Source of the DNA: Chitinophagaceae bacterium
GTDB taxonomy: Bacteria > Bacteroidota > Bacteroidia > Chitinophagales > Chitinophagaceae
Length of the DNA: 6,210 nucleotides
Assembly: GCA_947378615.1 (NCBI GenBank)
Contig: CANCKV010000213.1
Location: 1 to 6,210, forward strand
Reading direction: 5' to 3'
Shown here: positions 1 through 6,000 of the stretch, piece by piece
How the letters are laid out: each line of letters starts with the position of its first letter
Numbering within the stretch: position 1 is the stretch's first letter
Notes under the pieces: model-generated
The model's input: the letters and a program-made list of their open reading frames with translations, nothing else
Database searches by the model: none
What the model was told of the DNA's origin: nothing
Position numbers and translations under genes: made by a program

Positions 1-113
1 TTGATGCCTTCTTTTGCCATTAACGAAGGATTGGTAGTTACACCATCCAAAATACCAAGGTCATTGGCCTCTTTAATTTGAGCCAAGTTTGCTGTGTCAA
101 CAAAAAATTTCAT
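1..113 (-). CDS. tal: Transaldolase, TalC/Fsa family (N-terminal 37 codons, cut by window edge)
   Basis: The reverse strand starts at ATG 113 and reads [10 protein letters not shown], then an [13 protein letters not shown] stretch, then [12 protein letters not shown] before the window ends. This is the N-terminus of the small (about 215-220 aa) transaldolase/fructose-6-phosphate aldolase family. The FFVDTA strand carries the conserved Asp (D6) and TTNPSL carries the conserved Asn (N28) of the TIM-barrel active site; the Schiff-base lysine lies beyond the window. Family members act in the cytoplasm in the non-oxidative pentose phosphate pathway, moving a three-carbon dihydroxyacetone unit from sedoheptulose-7-phosphate to glyceraldehyde-3-phosphate, or act as fructose-6-phosphate aldolases. 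The visible piece cannot separate the two activities. The gene lies 49 bp downstream of the SRP RNA terminator. I see no clear Shine-Dalgarno site or TAnnTTTG box in that gap, so its promoter is unresolved. Confidence 0.93.
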   Translation of the reverse strand, partial: MKFFVDTANLAQIKEANDLGILDGVTTNPSLMAKEGI

Positions 114-161
114 TACTTAAAATTTGTGAAAGTGATTAAAAAAGCAGGAATTAGAATATAT

Positions 162-194
162 ATAAAAAGCCTGATTTCAAAAAAATCGGCAGGC
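162..194 (-). terminator. Rho-independent terminator of the SRP RNA gene
   Basis: Read on the minus strand, a GCCU...AGGC outer stem and a GAUUU/AAAUC inner stem enclose a UUUUG loop, with a few bulged bases between the stems. A CUUUUUAUAU tract follows. The 5' arm is shared with the closing stem of the SRP RNA (CCUGCC), so transcript maturation and termination overlap by about 7 bases. The bulge makes it an imperfect but credible terminator. Confidence 0.7.
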
Positions 195-282
195 TACTTA
201 CATCGCACCGCTACAACCATCTATCCTTGCTGTATTCCTACCCTGGGGAGTTTTGACAGGAGCTGGTCGTGTAAGACCTGCC
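188..282 (-). ncRNA. ffs: Signal recognition particle RNA, bacterial small (4.5S) type
   Basis: On the minus strand the 95-nt segment opens with GGCAGG and closes with CCUGCC. A second helix, CUUACA with UGUAAG, follows inside, and CGACC can pair with GGUUG further in. The tip has the diagnostic domain IV order CCC-CAGG-GUA-GGAA-UAC-AGCA-AGG: a GGAA tetraloop on a 3-bp stem, then the CAGG/AGCA internal loop that the M domain of Ffh binds. The E. coli order is GGU-CAGG-UCC-GGAA-GGA-AGCA-GCC, so the invariant loops match exactly while the stem bases have changed together. The RNA forms SRP with Ffh and targets nascent membrane proteins to FtsY. A TAnnTTTG box lies 6 bases upstream and a terminator overlaps the 3' end, so it appears to be its own transcription unit. 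The exact ends are inferred from the closing stem. Confidence 0.95.
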
Positions 283-287
283 GGGTG

Positions 288-295
288 CAAATGTA
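288..295 (-). promoter_or_regulatory. Promoter -7 box of the SRP RNA gene
   Basis: The minus strand reads TACATTTG, a full match to the Bacteroidota -7 consensus TAnnTTTG. It ends 6 bases before the first G of the SRP RNA closing stem, which is the expected distance to a start site. About 20 bases upstream there is only a T-rich TTTTA and no clear TTG, so the -33 element is weak. The agreement between this box and an independently drawn RNA 5' end supports both calls. Confidence 0.7.
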
Positions 296-347
296 GGGGT
301 TGATTTGGAATAGTAGTAAAACTAAACCGTTTTTTTTTACAACTATT

Positions 348-1631
348 CTATAATCCTGACCTATTTGTTCTAGAATTAAGAGAGGCTAAGCCAATAAGTT
401 CATCATGCCTGCCTGAATAGGAATGATAATAAACAAAAATTGTATAATCATTTTCCGTTTCCCAATAATTTCCTTCCGTCAAAGCTTCACTTGCTGCTAT
501 TTCGGGATGCCGGTTATCTTTTGAAGCATATTTATAGCTATAAAACCCTTGCTTTAAAAATAAAACCTTTTCATAAATTCCTTTTTGTTCATTGTAGGTT
601 AGTTTACTTGTTTCATCAAATTTGTTTTGAGTCATCTCTCCTACTAAATAAACATCTTTTCCGGTCAATGCATCTTTATTATCCGGAATATAGGTAAATA
701 ATACATTGGCATAATCCGTTTGATACCATCTGTATGGTGCCTCAGAACTTCCAATATCCATCCAACCATTATAGTCAACATAAAAAGCGTATTGATGTTT
801 GATTCTATTCCCGTCAGGATGAAGAATGACGGTATAAGGAACTTTCGCTTTGTCAATATCTTTTATCTGATAACTCATAAACCGATAACTCATCACATCA
901 AGAGGTCTAAATTCTTTACCTGCCTCATATATACAATCCCCTTCTCCATCATATTCCAACGTATTTCCTCTAATAAAAGTAGGTTGAAGATTAGTTCTTG
1001 CCTCATCCCATTTATAATTTTGAGCAATCGCAACTTTTATTTGTTGTATAGGGTTAGGAATATTCATTTGACTTACATCTACAGTAAACTGTACCTTTTG
1101 ATGTGATTGCATTAAATTATTATCGAGTGGACTCATAATATGTCCAAATACTGCTGATTGATAGTTTACAATATACATCCTTTTTGTAAATGCTAGTTGA
1201 CTCGTATCACCATCAAGAAATACTTTTAAAATATAATTCCCGCTTTGAATAGGAACACAATTCTTTTCGGGCAGTATTACTTCATAATGGATATAGTTGT
1301 TCAAGGTCATCGATGATACCTTATACTCACTAATACGTTGCTGTTGAAAACCCTTAATAACATCAAAACTACTCAAATCGGCAGGCTGCCAATCCGCATT
1401 ACATAATTGATAGGTGTAATAATAATTTTTGATATTCTCATCAAGATCATCGAAATGTAATTCTAGTCTGTCATTACTATTCAATCGGAGGATTGGCATG
1501 CTTTCTTGATTACCTAATTGAAACAACTTTACGGTATGAATGGTAGGAGAAATAATAACATCTGTCCTTTGAGCAAACGTTGTGATAACGGTAAATAAAA
1601 GAAAAATTAAAAGCAAGCTTTTATTGTACAT
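348..1631 (-). CDS. Type IX secretion system plug protein (DUF5103 family)
   Basis: The 427-aa product starts with a clear Sec signal peptide, MYNKSLLLIFLLF then TVITTFA, with probable cleavage before Q21, and no lipobox Cys. The mature part is a mainly beta, soluble exported protein with DUF5103-like stretches: the YTYQLCNADWQP strand (about residues 72-83), an FDVIKGFQQQRISEYK segment, and a C-terminal WMDIGSSEAPYRWYQTDYANVLFTY region. Length fits the family. In the Flavobacterium translocon the family member occludes the periplasmic side of the giant SprA outer-membrane barrel when it is not exporting cargo; that role is family knowledge. I chose ATG 1631 over a possible upstream TTG at 1676 because the signal peptide starts there, a CGGAG lies 11 bases upstream, and a TAnnTTTG box falls inside the 15-codon extension. 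No other T9SS gene is in the window. No hairpin terminator is visible after the TAG stop, only a T/A-rich run. Confidence 0.87.
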   Translation of the reverse strand: MYNKSLLLIFLLFTVITTFAQRTDVIISPTIHTVKLFQLGNQESMPILRLNSNDRLELHFDDLDENIKNYYYTYQLCNADWQPADLSSFDVIKGFQQQRISEYKVSSMTLNNYIHYEVILPEKNCVPIQSGNYILKVFLDGDTSQLAFTKRMYIVNYQSAVFGHIMSPLDNNLMQSHQKVQFTVDVSQMNIPNPIQQIKVAIAQNYKWDEARTNLQPTFIRGNTLEYDGEGDCIYEAGKEFRPLDVMSYRFMSYQIKDIDKAKVPYTVILHPDGNRIKHQYAFYVDYNGWMDIGSSEAPYRWYQTDYANVLFTYIPDNKDALTGKDVYLVGEMTQNKFDETSKLTYNEQKGIYEKVLFLKQGFYSYKYASKDNRHPEIAASEALTEGNYWETENDYTIFVYYHSYSGRHDELIGLASLNSRTNRSGL

Positions 1632-1659
1632 AATTAAAATTACTCCGAATAATGAATAC

Positions 1660-1667
1660 CAAAAATA
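1660..1667 (-). promoter_or_regulatory. Candidate promoter -7 box for the T9SS plug gene
   Basis: The minus strand reads TATTTTTG, matching TAnnTTTG. It lies between the sucC terminator and the plug gene and would give a leader of roughly 20-25 bases before ATG 1631. No TTG is found at the usual 17-21 base spacing upstream, so the call rests on one box and on position. Confidence 0.45.
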
Positions 1668-1721
1668 ACTTATCAAATGATGTGAAGAGAAGTTTTAATT
1701 AATTATTATTTTATACGGCAT

Positions 1722-1754
1722 AAAAAAGCCCCATTTGCTTAAAACAAATGGGGC
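1722..1754 (-). terminator. Strong rho-independent terminator of sucC
   Basis: On the minus strand a perfect 10-bp stem, GCCCCATTTG with CAAATGGGGC, encloses a 7-base loop and is followed directly by six T residues. It begins 26 bp after the sucC stop codon. The opposite strand lacks a T-run, so it is one-directional. It separates sucC from the plug gene. Confidence 0.95.
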
Positions 1755-1779
1755 ATCTAATATGATTAAATATAATTAA

Positions 1780-2991
1780 TTAAGCTACAGCTTTCTTTAC
1801 TAAATCTGCAGCTTCGCTTAATAAAATCGCTGATTGAACTTTCAATCCACTTTCATCAATTAATTTCTTCGCTTCAACTGCATTAGTTCCTTGCAAACGA
1901 ACTATAATTGGAATAGGAATATCTCCTAATTTATTATAGGCTTCAATTACACCTGCTGCAACTCTATCGCAACGTACAATACCACCAAAAATATTAATCA
2001 AAATAGCTTTAACATTTGGATCCTTCATTATGATTCTGAATCCTGCTTCTACTGTTTGTGCATTCGCAGTACCTCCTACGTCTAAGAAATTCGCAGGTTC
2101 TCCCCCACTCAATTTAATCATATCCATTGTAGCCATTGCCAAACCTGCACCATTAACCATGCAACCTACATTACCATCTAACTTCACAAAGTTTAAATTA
2201 AACTCTCCTGCTTCAACTTCAGTAGGATCCTCTTCAGAAATATCTCTTAATGCAGCCACATCTTTATGACGAATTAATGCATTGTCATCAATATTCATTT
2301 TACAATCCACTGCAATCATTTTGTCATCACTAGTTTTGAAGAATGGATTGATTTCAATCATACTTGCATCTAGACCTACATAGGCATTATAAAGATTTGT
2401 CACAAACTTCACACAGTTCTTAAACGCTTCTCCACTAAGTCCAAAATTGAAAGCTATCTTACGAGCTTGAAATGGTAGTAATCCTCCAGAAGGATGTACT
2501 AATTCCTTAAATATCTTTTCAGGGGTGTGATGAGCTACCTCTTCAATATCCATACCACCCTCGGTACTATACATGATCACGTTTTGACCCTTTGACCTAT
2601 CTAATAAAATACTTAGATAAAATTCTTTAGTAGGATTTGGTCCTTCATAATATACATCTTGAGCAACTAAAATCTTACTAACTAGTTTTCCTGCTTCACC
2701 TGTTTGAATGGTAACTAGTGTGCCTCCAAGAATACCTTTCGCAAAACTTGCAATATCTTCTACACTCTTGCCTACCTTAACACCATTCATTCCTGTCTCT
2801 TTCACTTTACCCTTTCCACGACCACCCGCATGAATTTGTGCTTTAACTACCGCAAATTTATTGTTTGTTTCTGTCTTAATTTTTAGATAGGCTTCTTCTG
2901 CTGCAGCAACAGTTTCCACTGCAATACCTTCTTGAACTGGAACATTGTATTTTTTCAATAGTTCCTTTGCTTGATACTCGTGTAAATTCAT
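1780..2991 (-). CDS. sucC: Succinyl-CoA synthetase (ADP-forming), beta subunit
   Basis: The 403-aa product begins MNLHEYQAKELLKKY, the signature N-terminus of SucC, and is close to the family length (E. coli 388 aa). The ATP-grasp half covers about residues 2-240: the nucleotide loop AQIHAGGRGKGKVK (51-64), NPTKEFYLSILLDR (119-132), and the Mg-binding pair N215 (in EINPF) and D229 (in AVDCKMN). The CoA-ligase half covers about 265-395, with LDGNVGCMVNGAGLAM (271-286), GGEPANFLDVGG (296-307) and NIFGGIVRCD (333-342). With SucD, which carries the phosphohistidine, it interconverts succinyl-CoA and succinate with ATP formation in the TCA cycle. ADP rather than GDP preference is inferred from overall similarity, not from a diagnostic residue. 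No sucD lies on either side: upstream is ctlX, and downstream a strong terminator ends the unit, so SucC is made from a separate locus. The start has only an A-rich leader and no Shine-Dalgarno site. Confidence 0.98.
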   Translation of the reverse strand: MNLHEYQAKELLKKYNVPVQEGIAVETVAAAEEAYLKIKTETNNKFAVVKAQIHAGGRGKGKVKETGMNGVKVGKSVEDIASFAKGILGGTLVTIQTGEAGKLVSKILVAQDVYYEGPNPTKEFYLSILLDRSKGQNVIMYSTEGGMDIEEVAHHTPEKIFKELVHPSGGLLPFQARKIAFNFGLSGEAFKNCVKFVTNLYNAYVGLDASMIEINPFFKTSDDKMIAVDCKMNIDDNALIRHKDVAALRDISEEDPTEVEAGEFNLNFVKLDGNVGCMVNGAGLAMATMDMIKLSGGEPANFLDVGGTANAQTVEAGFRIIMKDPNVKAILINIFGGIVRCDRVAAGVIEAYNKLGDIPIPIIVRLQGTNAVEAKKLIDESGLKVQSAILLSEAADLVKKAVA

Positions 2992-3011
2992 ATACTTTTA
3001 TAAAATTTTGA

Positions 3012-3019
3012 CGAAGATA
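3012..3019 (-). promoter_or_regulatory. Candidate promoter -7 box for sucC
   Basis: The minus strand reads TATCTTCG, one base off TAnnTTTG, and lies 20 bases before the sucC ATG. The -33 region is T-rich (TTTTTA) without a clean TTG. No terminator hairpin with a T-run separates ctlX from sucC, so readthrough from ctlX is also possible. Confidence 0.4.
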
Positions 3020-3046
3020 AGAGAATCTATAATTGCTAAAAATGAA

Positions 3047-3131
3047 TTGTTGACAAAAATCAATTTTAATCTAAAAAATCGTTTTAGTAAATCTAATTTC
3101 CCTGACATTTTTCAGTTCATTTGTTGACAAA
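3047..3131. repeat. Pair of TTGTTGACAAA direct repeats upstream of sucC
   Basis: The 11-mer TTGTTGACAAA occurs at 3047-3057 and again at 3121-3131, 74 bp apart (start to start), in the 141-bp gap between ctlX and sucC. Each is an imperfect palindrome with TTGT/ACAA half-sites. The copy nearer sucC would sit just upstream of the -33 region of the candidate promoter. They could be operator sites for an unknown regulator, or chance in an AT-rich gap. The span given covers both copies and the sequence between them. Confidence 0.4.
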
Positions 3132-3132
3132 C

Positions 3133-4041
3133 CTATTTTAATGGCAAGAAAACTTCTGCCATCATACATCTTGCACTTCCTCCACCGTTCGATTCTATCG
3201 TAGAAATATCACTATGTATGATAGGATTGTAACTTTCAATTTTTGCAATTTGTTCTATAGACAAACTTTGATATGCTTGTGAACTCATCACTAAAAAGGC
3301 TTGTTCTTTGTCATTTTTTACTTGTAGCATATTGCCTGCAAAATGATGCAATTGATTAAAGTTGATTTCTATGATATCCTTTCCACTACTTGTAATAGTT
3401 TTAACCAAAAAATCCCTTTCAAAATCAGCCGTTACAGATTCCAAACAAATCACTACATATTTATCCGCCACACACATCATCACATTCGTATGATATATTG
3501 GATTCCCACCTTTATCGTTTGCAGTAAAGGTGATTGGCGTATAATTCATTGATTTACAAAACTCTTTAAGTACCACTTTGTTTGTCCTTTGTGATAGACA
3601 GGCATACGCAATTTGATTTGTTCTGTCGAGCACCATGCTTCCTGTTCCCTCTAAATAGAGGTCATTGTCTTCATAAACTGAATAATCAATAGAATACTTA
3701 ATGGCAAACTTTTCATTAATTGCATCAAAAATATGGGCTTTCCTTTCTTTTCTTCTATTCTCAGCAAACATAGGATACAAAATAATTGAACCATCACTAT
3801 GAAATGAAACCCAATTATTTGGAAAAATAGAATCCGGAGTATGTGGTTCGGAAGTATCCTGCACTACAGTTACATCAATACCATTTGATTGTAGCTTTTC
3901 TACAAAAACATCAAATTCTAAGACAGCTTTTGAATGAACGTCTGTGGCATTATCATTAGCTACCTGAAATAAATTATTTACAGCCGTCTCTGTATTATAA
4001 GCAAATTTTGCTGGACGAATCATTAATATATGTGAAGTCAT
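3133..4041 (-). CDS. ctlX: Citrulline utilization hydrolase CtlX (arginine deiminase-related)
   Basis: The 302-aa product opens MTSHILMIRPAKFAYN-ETAVNN, typical of the CtlX/FN0238-like branch of the guanidino-modifying (pentein-fold) superfamily. The expected catalytic set is present in order: D70 in PDSIFPNNWVSFH (69-81), E131 in LYLEGTGSMVLDR (128-140), H184 in NPIYHTNVMM (180-189), and nucleophile C292 in GGGSARCMMAE (286-296). The characterised relative, Francisella CtlX, converts citrulline to ornithine, CO2 and ammonia; the exact substrate here is inferred. The gene lies downstream of an arginine deiminase homologue, whose product would be citrulline. I chose ATG 4041 because homologues carry a few residues before LMIRP and because AGAAG stands a few bases upstream; an internal ATG at codon 7 is less likely. 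No TAnnTTTG promoter is visible in the repeat-filled gap upstream, so co-transcription with the deiminase is plausible. Dimethylarginine or other amidinohydrolase activity is the main alternative. Confidence 0.87.
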   Translation of the reverse strand: MTSHILMIRPAKFAYNTETAVNNLFQVANDNATDVHSKAVLEFDVFVEKLQSNGIDVTVVQDTSEPHTPDSIFPNNWVSFHSDGSIILYPMFAENRRKERKAHIFDAINEKFAIKYSIDYSVYEDNDLYLEGTGSMVLDRTNQIAYACLSQRTNKVVLKEFCKSMNYTPITFTANDKGGNPIYHTNVMMCVADKYVVICLESVTADFERDFLVKTITSSGKDIIEINFNQLHHFAGNMLQVKNDKEQAFLVMSSQAYQSLSIEQIAKIESYNPIIHSDISTIESNGGGSARCMMAEVFLPLK

Positions 4042-4048
4042 TTTCTTC

Positions 4049-4209
4049 TAAGTATTGAGTGATTAGTAGTAAGTTATAAGTTATAAGTTATAAGTGATTA
4101 GTTATGAGCTATGAGCTATTAGTGATGAGTTGTAAGTAATAAGTAGTAAGTAGTAAGTTATAAGTTATAAGTTATAAGTTATAAGTTTTAAGTGATAAGT
4201 GTTAAGTGT
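4049..4209. repeat. 7-bp tandem array, 23 in-phase units (TRAGTNN)
   Basis: The plus strand is an unbroken run of 23 heptamers with no indel (161 bp), of the form T-(A/G/T)-A-G-(T/C)-N-N. TAAGTTA is the commonest unit and occurs in two homogeneous blocks, three copies from 4070 and four from 4154. TGAGCTA, TTAGTGA, TAAGTAG and TAAGTGT are variants. Positions 3 and 4 (AG) are invariant. The array ends 7 bp short of the ctlX start codon. Homogeneous blocks between diverged units suggest repeated slippage or unit duplication. Confidence 0.95.
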
Positions 4210-4228
4210 AAACTTGAATAAATAAATG

Positions 4229-4284
4229 ACTCATAACTCATATCTCATAACTCATATCTCATAACTCATATCTATATCTCATCA
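4229..4284. repeat. Opposite-orientation 7-bp array, six clean units plus degenerate end
   Basis: Six heptamers, ACTCATA or TCTCATA, run from 4229 to 4270. A 6-base unit then shifts the phase, and degenerate TCTCATC/ACTCG copies run into the last codons and stop of the arginine deiminase gene. The reverse complement (TATGAGT/TATGAGA) belongs to the same family as the 23-unit array, so the two arrays form a large inverted repeat around a 19-base centre (4210-4228). Confidence 0.9.
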
Positions 4285-5724
4285 CTCGAAATTAAGTTTA
4301 TCTCTTAATAAAGGCATACTCATACAATGAAATCCTCCCCTAGCCCTAGATAATTCGGCAGAAGGCATCAATATCAAAGTATCAGTGATTGTTTCTGTGT
4401 CAATTGTACCATTTTCTAACCCTTCAATTAAGTCTTTCGCTTTTATTATATGGAAACCATTTTCTGCAAAAGCCTCTGTTGTTTTATCATTTCTATCATA
4501 AGCTAATACGACCCCTTCTTTTAAAGCCAACAAATTGCAGCTATCTGTCCATTGTTCCCTTGCGCTGTAAGGAAATACATTATTGCCACTAAATATTATT
4601 TTCACCTCTCCTTTACAATGCAAATCTGTTTTACTAATATCCACTAACAAATCTTCTAGGCTTTCAAAAGCGATTGGGTTTTCAGGATTACTCCTATTAA
4701 ACTGCAATATTTTTATCTTTTCTTCCTTTTTAATTTCCAAAATCCTTTCTATTATATTTTCATCCTCGTGCTTTACCGCCTTTCTAGAAAAAATCCCTAG
4801 CATTACCCACACATCTCTTTTCACTTGCGTAAATATGGTATCGATGTGCATATAATCTCGTTTCTTAGGAATCTTTACAATTGTCACCTTATCAACAATA
4901 CCCTTTTCAAACATGGTATTCGTAATTTTCACTGCTGCTTCAGGACTTGTCCTCTCACTCACGCCAACTAATAAATGATTGTCACTAACGACCATTATAT
5001 CGCCACCTTCTAATGTTACTTTCTTTTCATCTTCTTCTTTTGGTAATAAAAAACTATATTGACTATCTGAAAGTTCAATGATATTTTGCTGATATTCCGC
5101 AAATAAAGGGTGATTATAAAAAATATATTTTGCTAATAATGCTTCTCTTGTCCTAGCTTTTTTGGCAGGTTTATTCAATAATACATAATTCTTTATAGTA
5201 ATTCCAATATCTCTTGTAAAAATAAAATTGGGTATTGGAGCAAACAATAATTCCTTATCTCTAGAAGTGCCGGACACAAAAGTCCTTGCTAATTCTTTAG
5301 GAGTGTATCCCAATAAGTTCTTGTAAATTAAATAAGTGCACCCTTCAATTGCACATACAGAAGAAACCAATACAGTTTTGATATTTGCGTCTTCTAATAC
5401 CTCCGCTAATAACCATTGTAATTCGATAACCTTATCACTTTTGAAAAAGATTTCATTTTCAGGTTTATAAAAAGAACGATTATTTTCTACTGAATCAATT
5501 TCATTTAGTTTCCCTTTAATCTTTTCAGGATCAAGGAAATACAATAATATCTTGGTATAATAATCGTACTCATCTTTTCGAATTGTTTGCAGATGAACAA
5601 TATCTTCAAAGAGCCAATCTTGTGCTTTTGAAGGAACAACTTTACCTAAACCACTATCAGGACTATGTACCAATAATCTTCTTAGCCTTCCAACTTCCGA
5701 TGTAACTGATACTTTATTATTCAT
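4282..5724 (-). CDS. Arginine deiminase family protein, long (480-aa) form
   Basis: The product opens NNKVSVTSEVGRLRRLLVHSP, the usual start of arginine deiminases, and carries every catalytic motif: D172 in PNFIFTRDIG (165-174), E239 and D242 in TLEGGDIMVV (237-246), H293 and D295 in MHIDTIFTQV (292-301), and nucleophile C467 in RARGGFHCMSMPL (460-472). The HC pair matches the Pseudomonas enzyme type. SARE-QWTDSCNLLAL (387-401) and AYDRNDKTTEAF (408-419) are further conserved blocks. It should hydrolyse arginine to citrulline and ammonia in the cytoplasm. At 480 aa it is longer than the usual 405-420 aa; extra length appears in the helical region around 60-160 and around 320-380, both Lys/Glu-rich, of unknown role. 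ATG 5724 is firm: an in-frame TAA lies four codons upstream. There is an A-rich leader and no Shine-Dalgarno site. CtlX follows 240 bp downstream. I leave out a gene symbol because this long branch may not be equivalent to classical ArcA. Confidence 0.9.
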   Translation of the reverse strand: MNNKVSVTSEVGRLRRLLVHSPDSGLGKVVPSKAQDWLFEDIVHLQTIRKDEYDYYTKILLYFLDPEKIKGKLNEIDSVENNRSFYKPENEIFFKSDKVIELQWLLAEVLEDANIKTVLVSSVCAIEGCTYLIYKNLLGYTPKELARTFVSGTSRDKELLFAPIPNFIFTRDIGITIKNYVLLNKPAKKARTREALLAKYIFYNHPLFAEYQQNIIELSDSQYSFLLPKEEDEKKVTLEGGDIMVVSDNHLLVGVSERTSPEAAVKITNTMFEKGIVDKVTIVKIPKKRDYMHIDTIFTQVKRDVWVMLGIFSRKAVKHEDENIIERILEIKKEEKIKILQFNRSNPENPIAFESLEDLLVDISKTDLHCKGEVKIIFSGNNVFPYSAREQWTDSCNLLALKEGVVLAYDRNDKTTEAFAENGFHIIKAKDLIEGLENGTIDTETITDTLILMPSAELSRARGGFHCMSMPLLRDKLNFE

Positions 5725-5752
5725 TTTTTCAATTTAATGTATTGAGTCGAAC

Positions 5753-5844
5753 TTATTTAGAAACAACATTTTTCCAAGACTTCAAATCTAAGGGTTTCAT
5801 TTCAAAAAGGATAATAATCGAAAAAATCTGAAGGATTTATCCAT
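5753..5844 (-). other. Two tiny overlapping leader ORFs upstream of the arginine deiminase gene
   Basis: In the leader, ATG 5844 opens a 15-codon frame reading MDKSFRFFRLLSFLK with a TGA at 5799-5797. A second ATG at 5800 overlaps that stop as ATGA and opens another 15-codon frame reading MKPLDLKSWKNVVSK, ending with TAA at 5755-5753, 28 bases before the deiminase start. GGTGG lies 6 bases before the first ATG, the best ribosome-binding-like site in the window. The first peptide has two Arg codons, suggestive for a gene of arginine breakdown. No convincing attenuator hairpin is evident, and 15-codon frames arise readily by chance, so translation is unproven. Confidence 0.2.
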
Positions 5845-5930
5845 TTTATACCACCAATTAAATAATTAGAGGAATTAAAAAGATTATTTTTTTGGATTTT
5901 AAAGGTTCTAATCCATTTACTTTTCGCTAT

Positions 5931-5960
5931 CAAATTTATTTTGAGTATAATTTTCTACAA
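5931..5960 (-). promoter_or_regulatory. Promoter for the arginine deiminase gene (TTG-N19-TAAATTTG)
   Basis: On the minus strand TTG (5960-5958) is followed by exactly 19 bases and then TAAATTTG (5938-5931). This is a full match to the Bacteroidota layout TTG-N17-23-TAnnTTTG and the best promoter in the window. The start site would be near 5924, giving an untranslated leader of about 200 bases that holds the two small ORFs. The 43-bp repeat array ends about 40 bp upstream of the -33 element. Confidence 0.65.
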
Positions 5961-6000
5961 AAAATGTGAGAATTTTGAAAATTAGCCCAAAATAAGTGAC

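Larger units (their letters stand above)
5725..5990. other. Intergenic AT-rich leader region of the arginine deiminase gene
   Basis: Apart from the promoter at 5931-5960 and the two tiny ORFs at 5753-5844, I see no gene, RNA fold or terminator here. A second TAnnTTTG match (TAGATTTG, 5790-5783) has no TTG at the right spacing. A short GGATT/AATCC dyad near 5895-5915 is too weak to call. Confidence 0.6.

Noticed and set aside
78..296. Plus-strand 72-codon open frame
   Set aside because: It overlaps the SRP RNA, its terminator and the transaldolase start on the opposite strand; the frame has no ribosome site and no family resemblance.
720..1106. Plus-strand 128-codon open frame inside the plug gene
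   Set aside because: It is an antisense shadow of a gene with a clear signal peptide and family match; the same applies to the shorter plus-strand frames inside sucC, ctlX and the arginine deiminase gene.
1632..1676. 15-codon N-terminal extension of the T9SS plug protein from a TTG start
   Set aside because: The signal peptide begins at ATG 1631, the extension contains a likely promoter box, and TTG is a rare start; it would also bury the signal peptide.
3048..3056. TTGACA as a sigma70-type -35 element on the plus strand
   Set aside because: No plus-strand gene follows, there is no TATAAT at the right spacing, and Bacteroidota promoters use a different consensus.
3090..3132. Terminator hairpin after ctlX
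   Set aside because: Only 4-bp stems (TTTG/CAAA and CTGA/TCAG) are possible and neither is followed by a T-run.
5783..5790. Second promoter box (TAGATTTG) for the arginine deiminase gene
   Set aside because: It matches TAnnTTTG, but no TTG lies 17-21 bases upstream, and the 5931-5960 promoter has both elements at ideal spacing.
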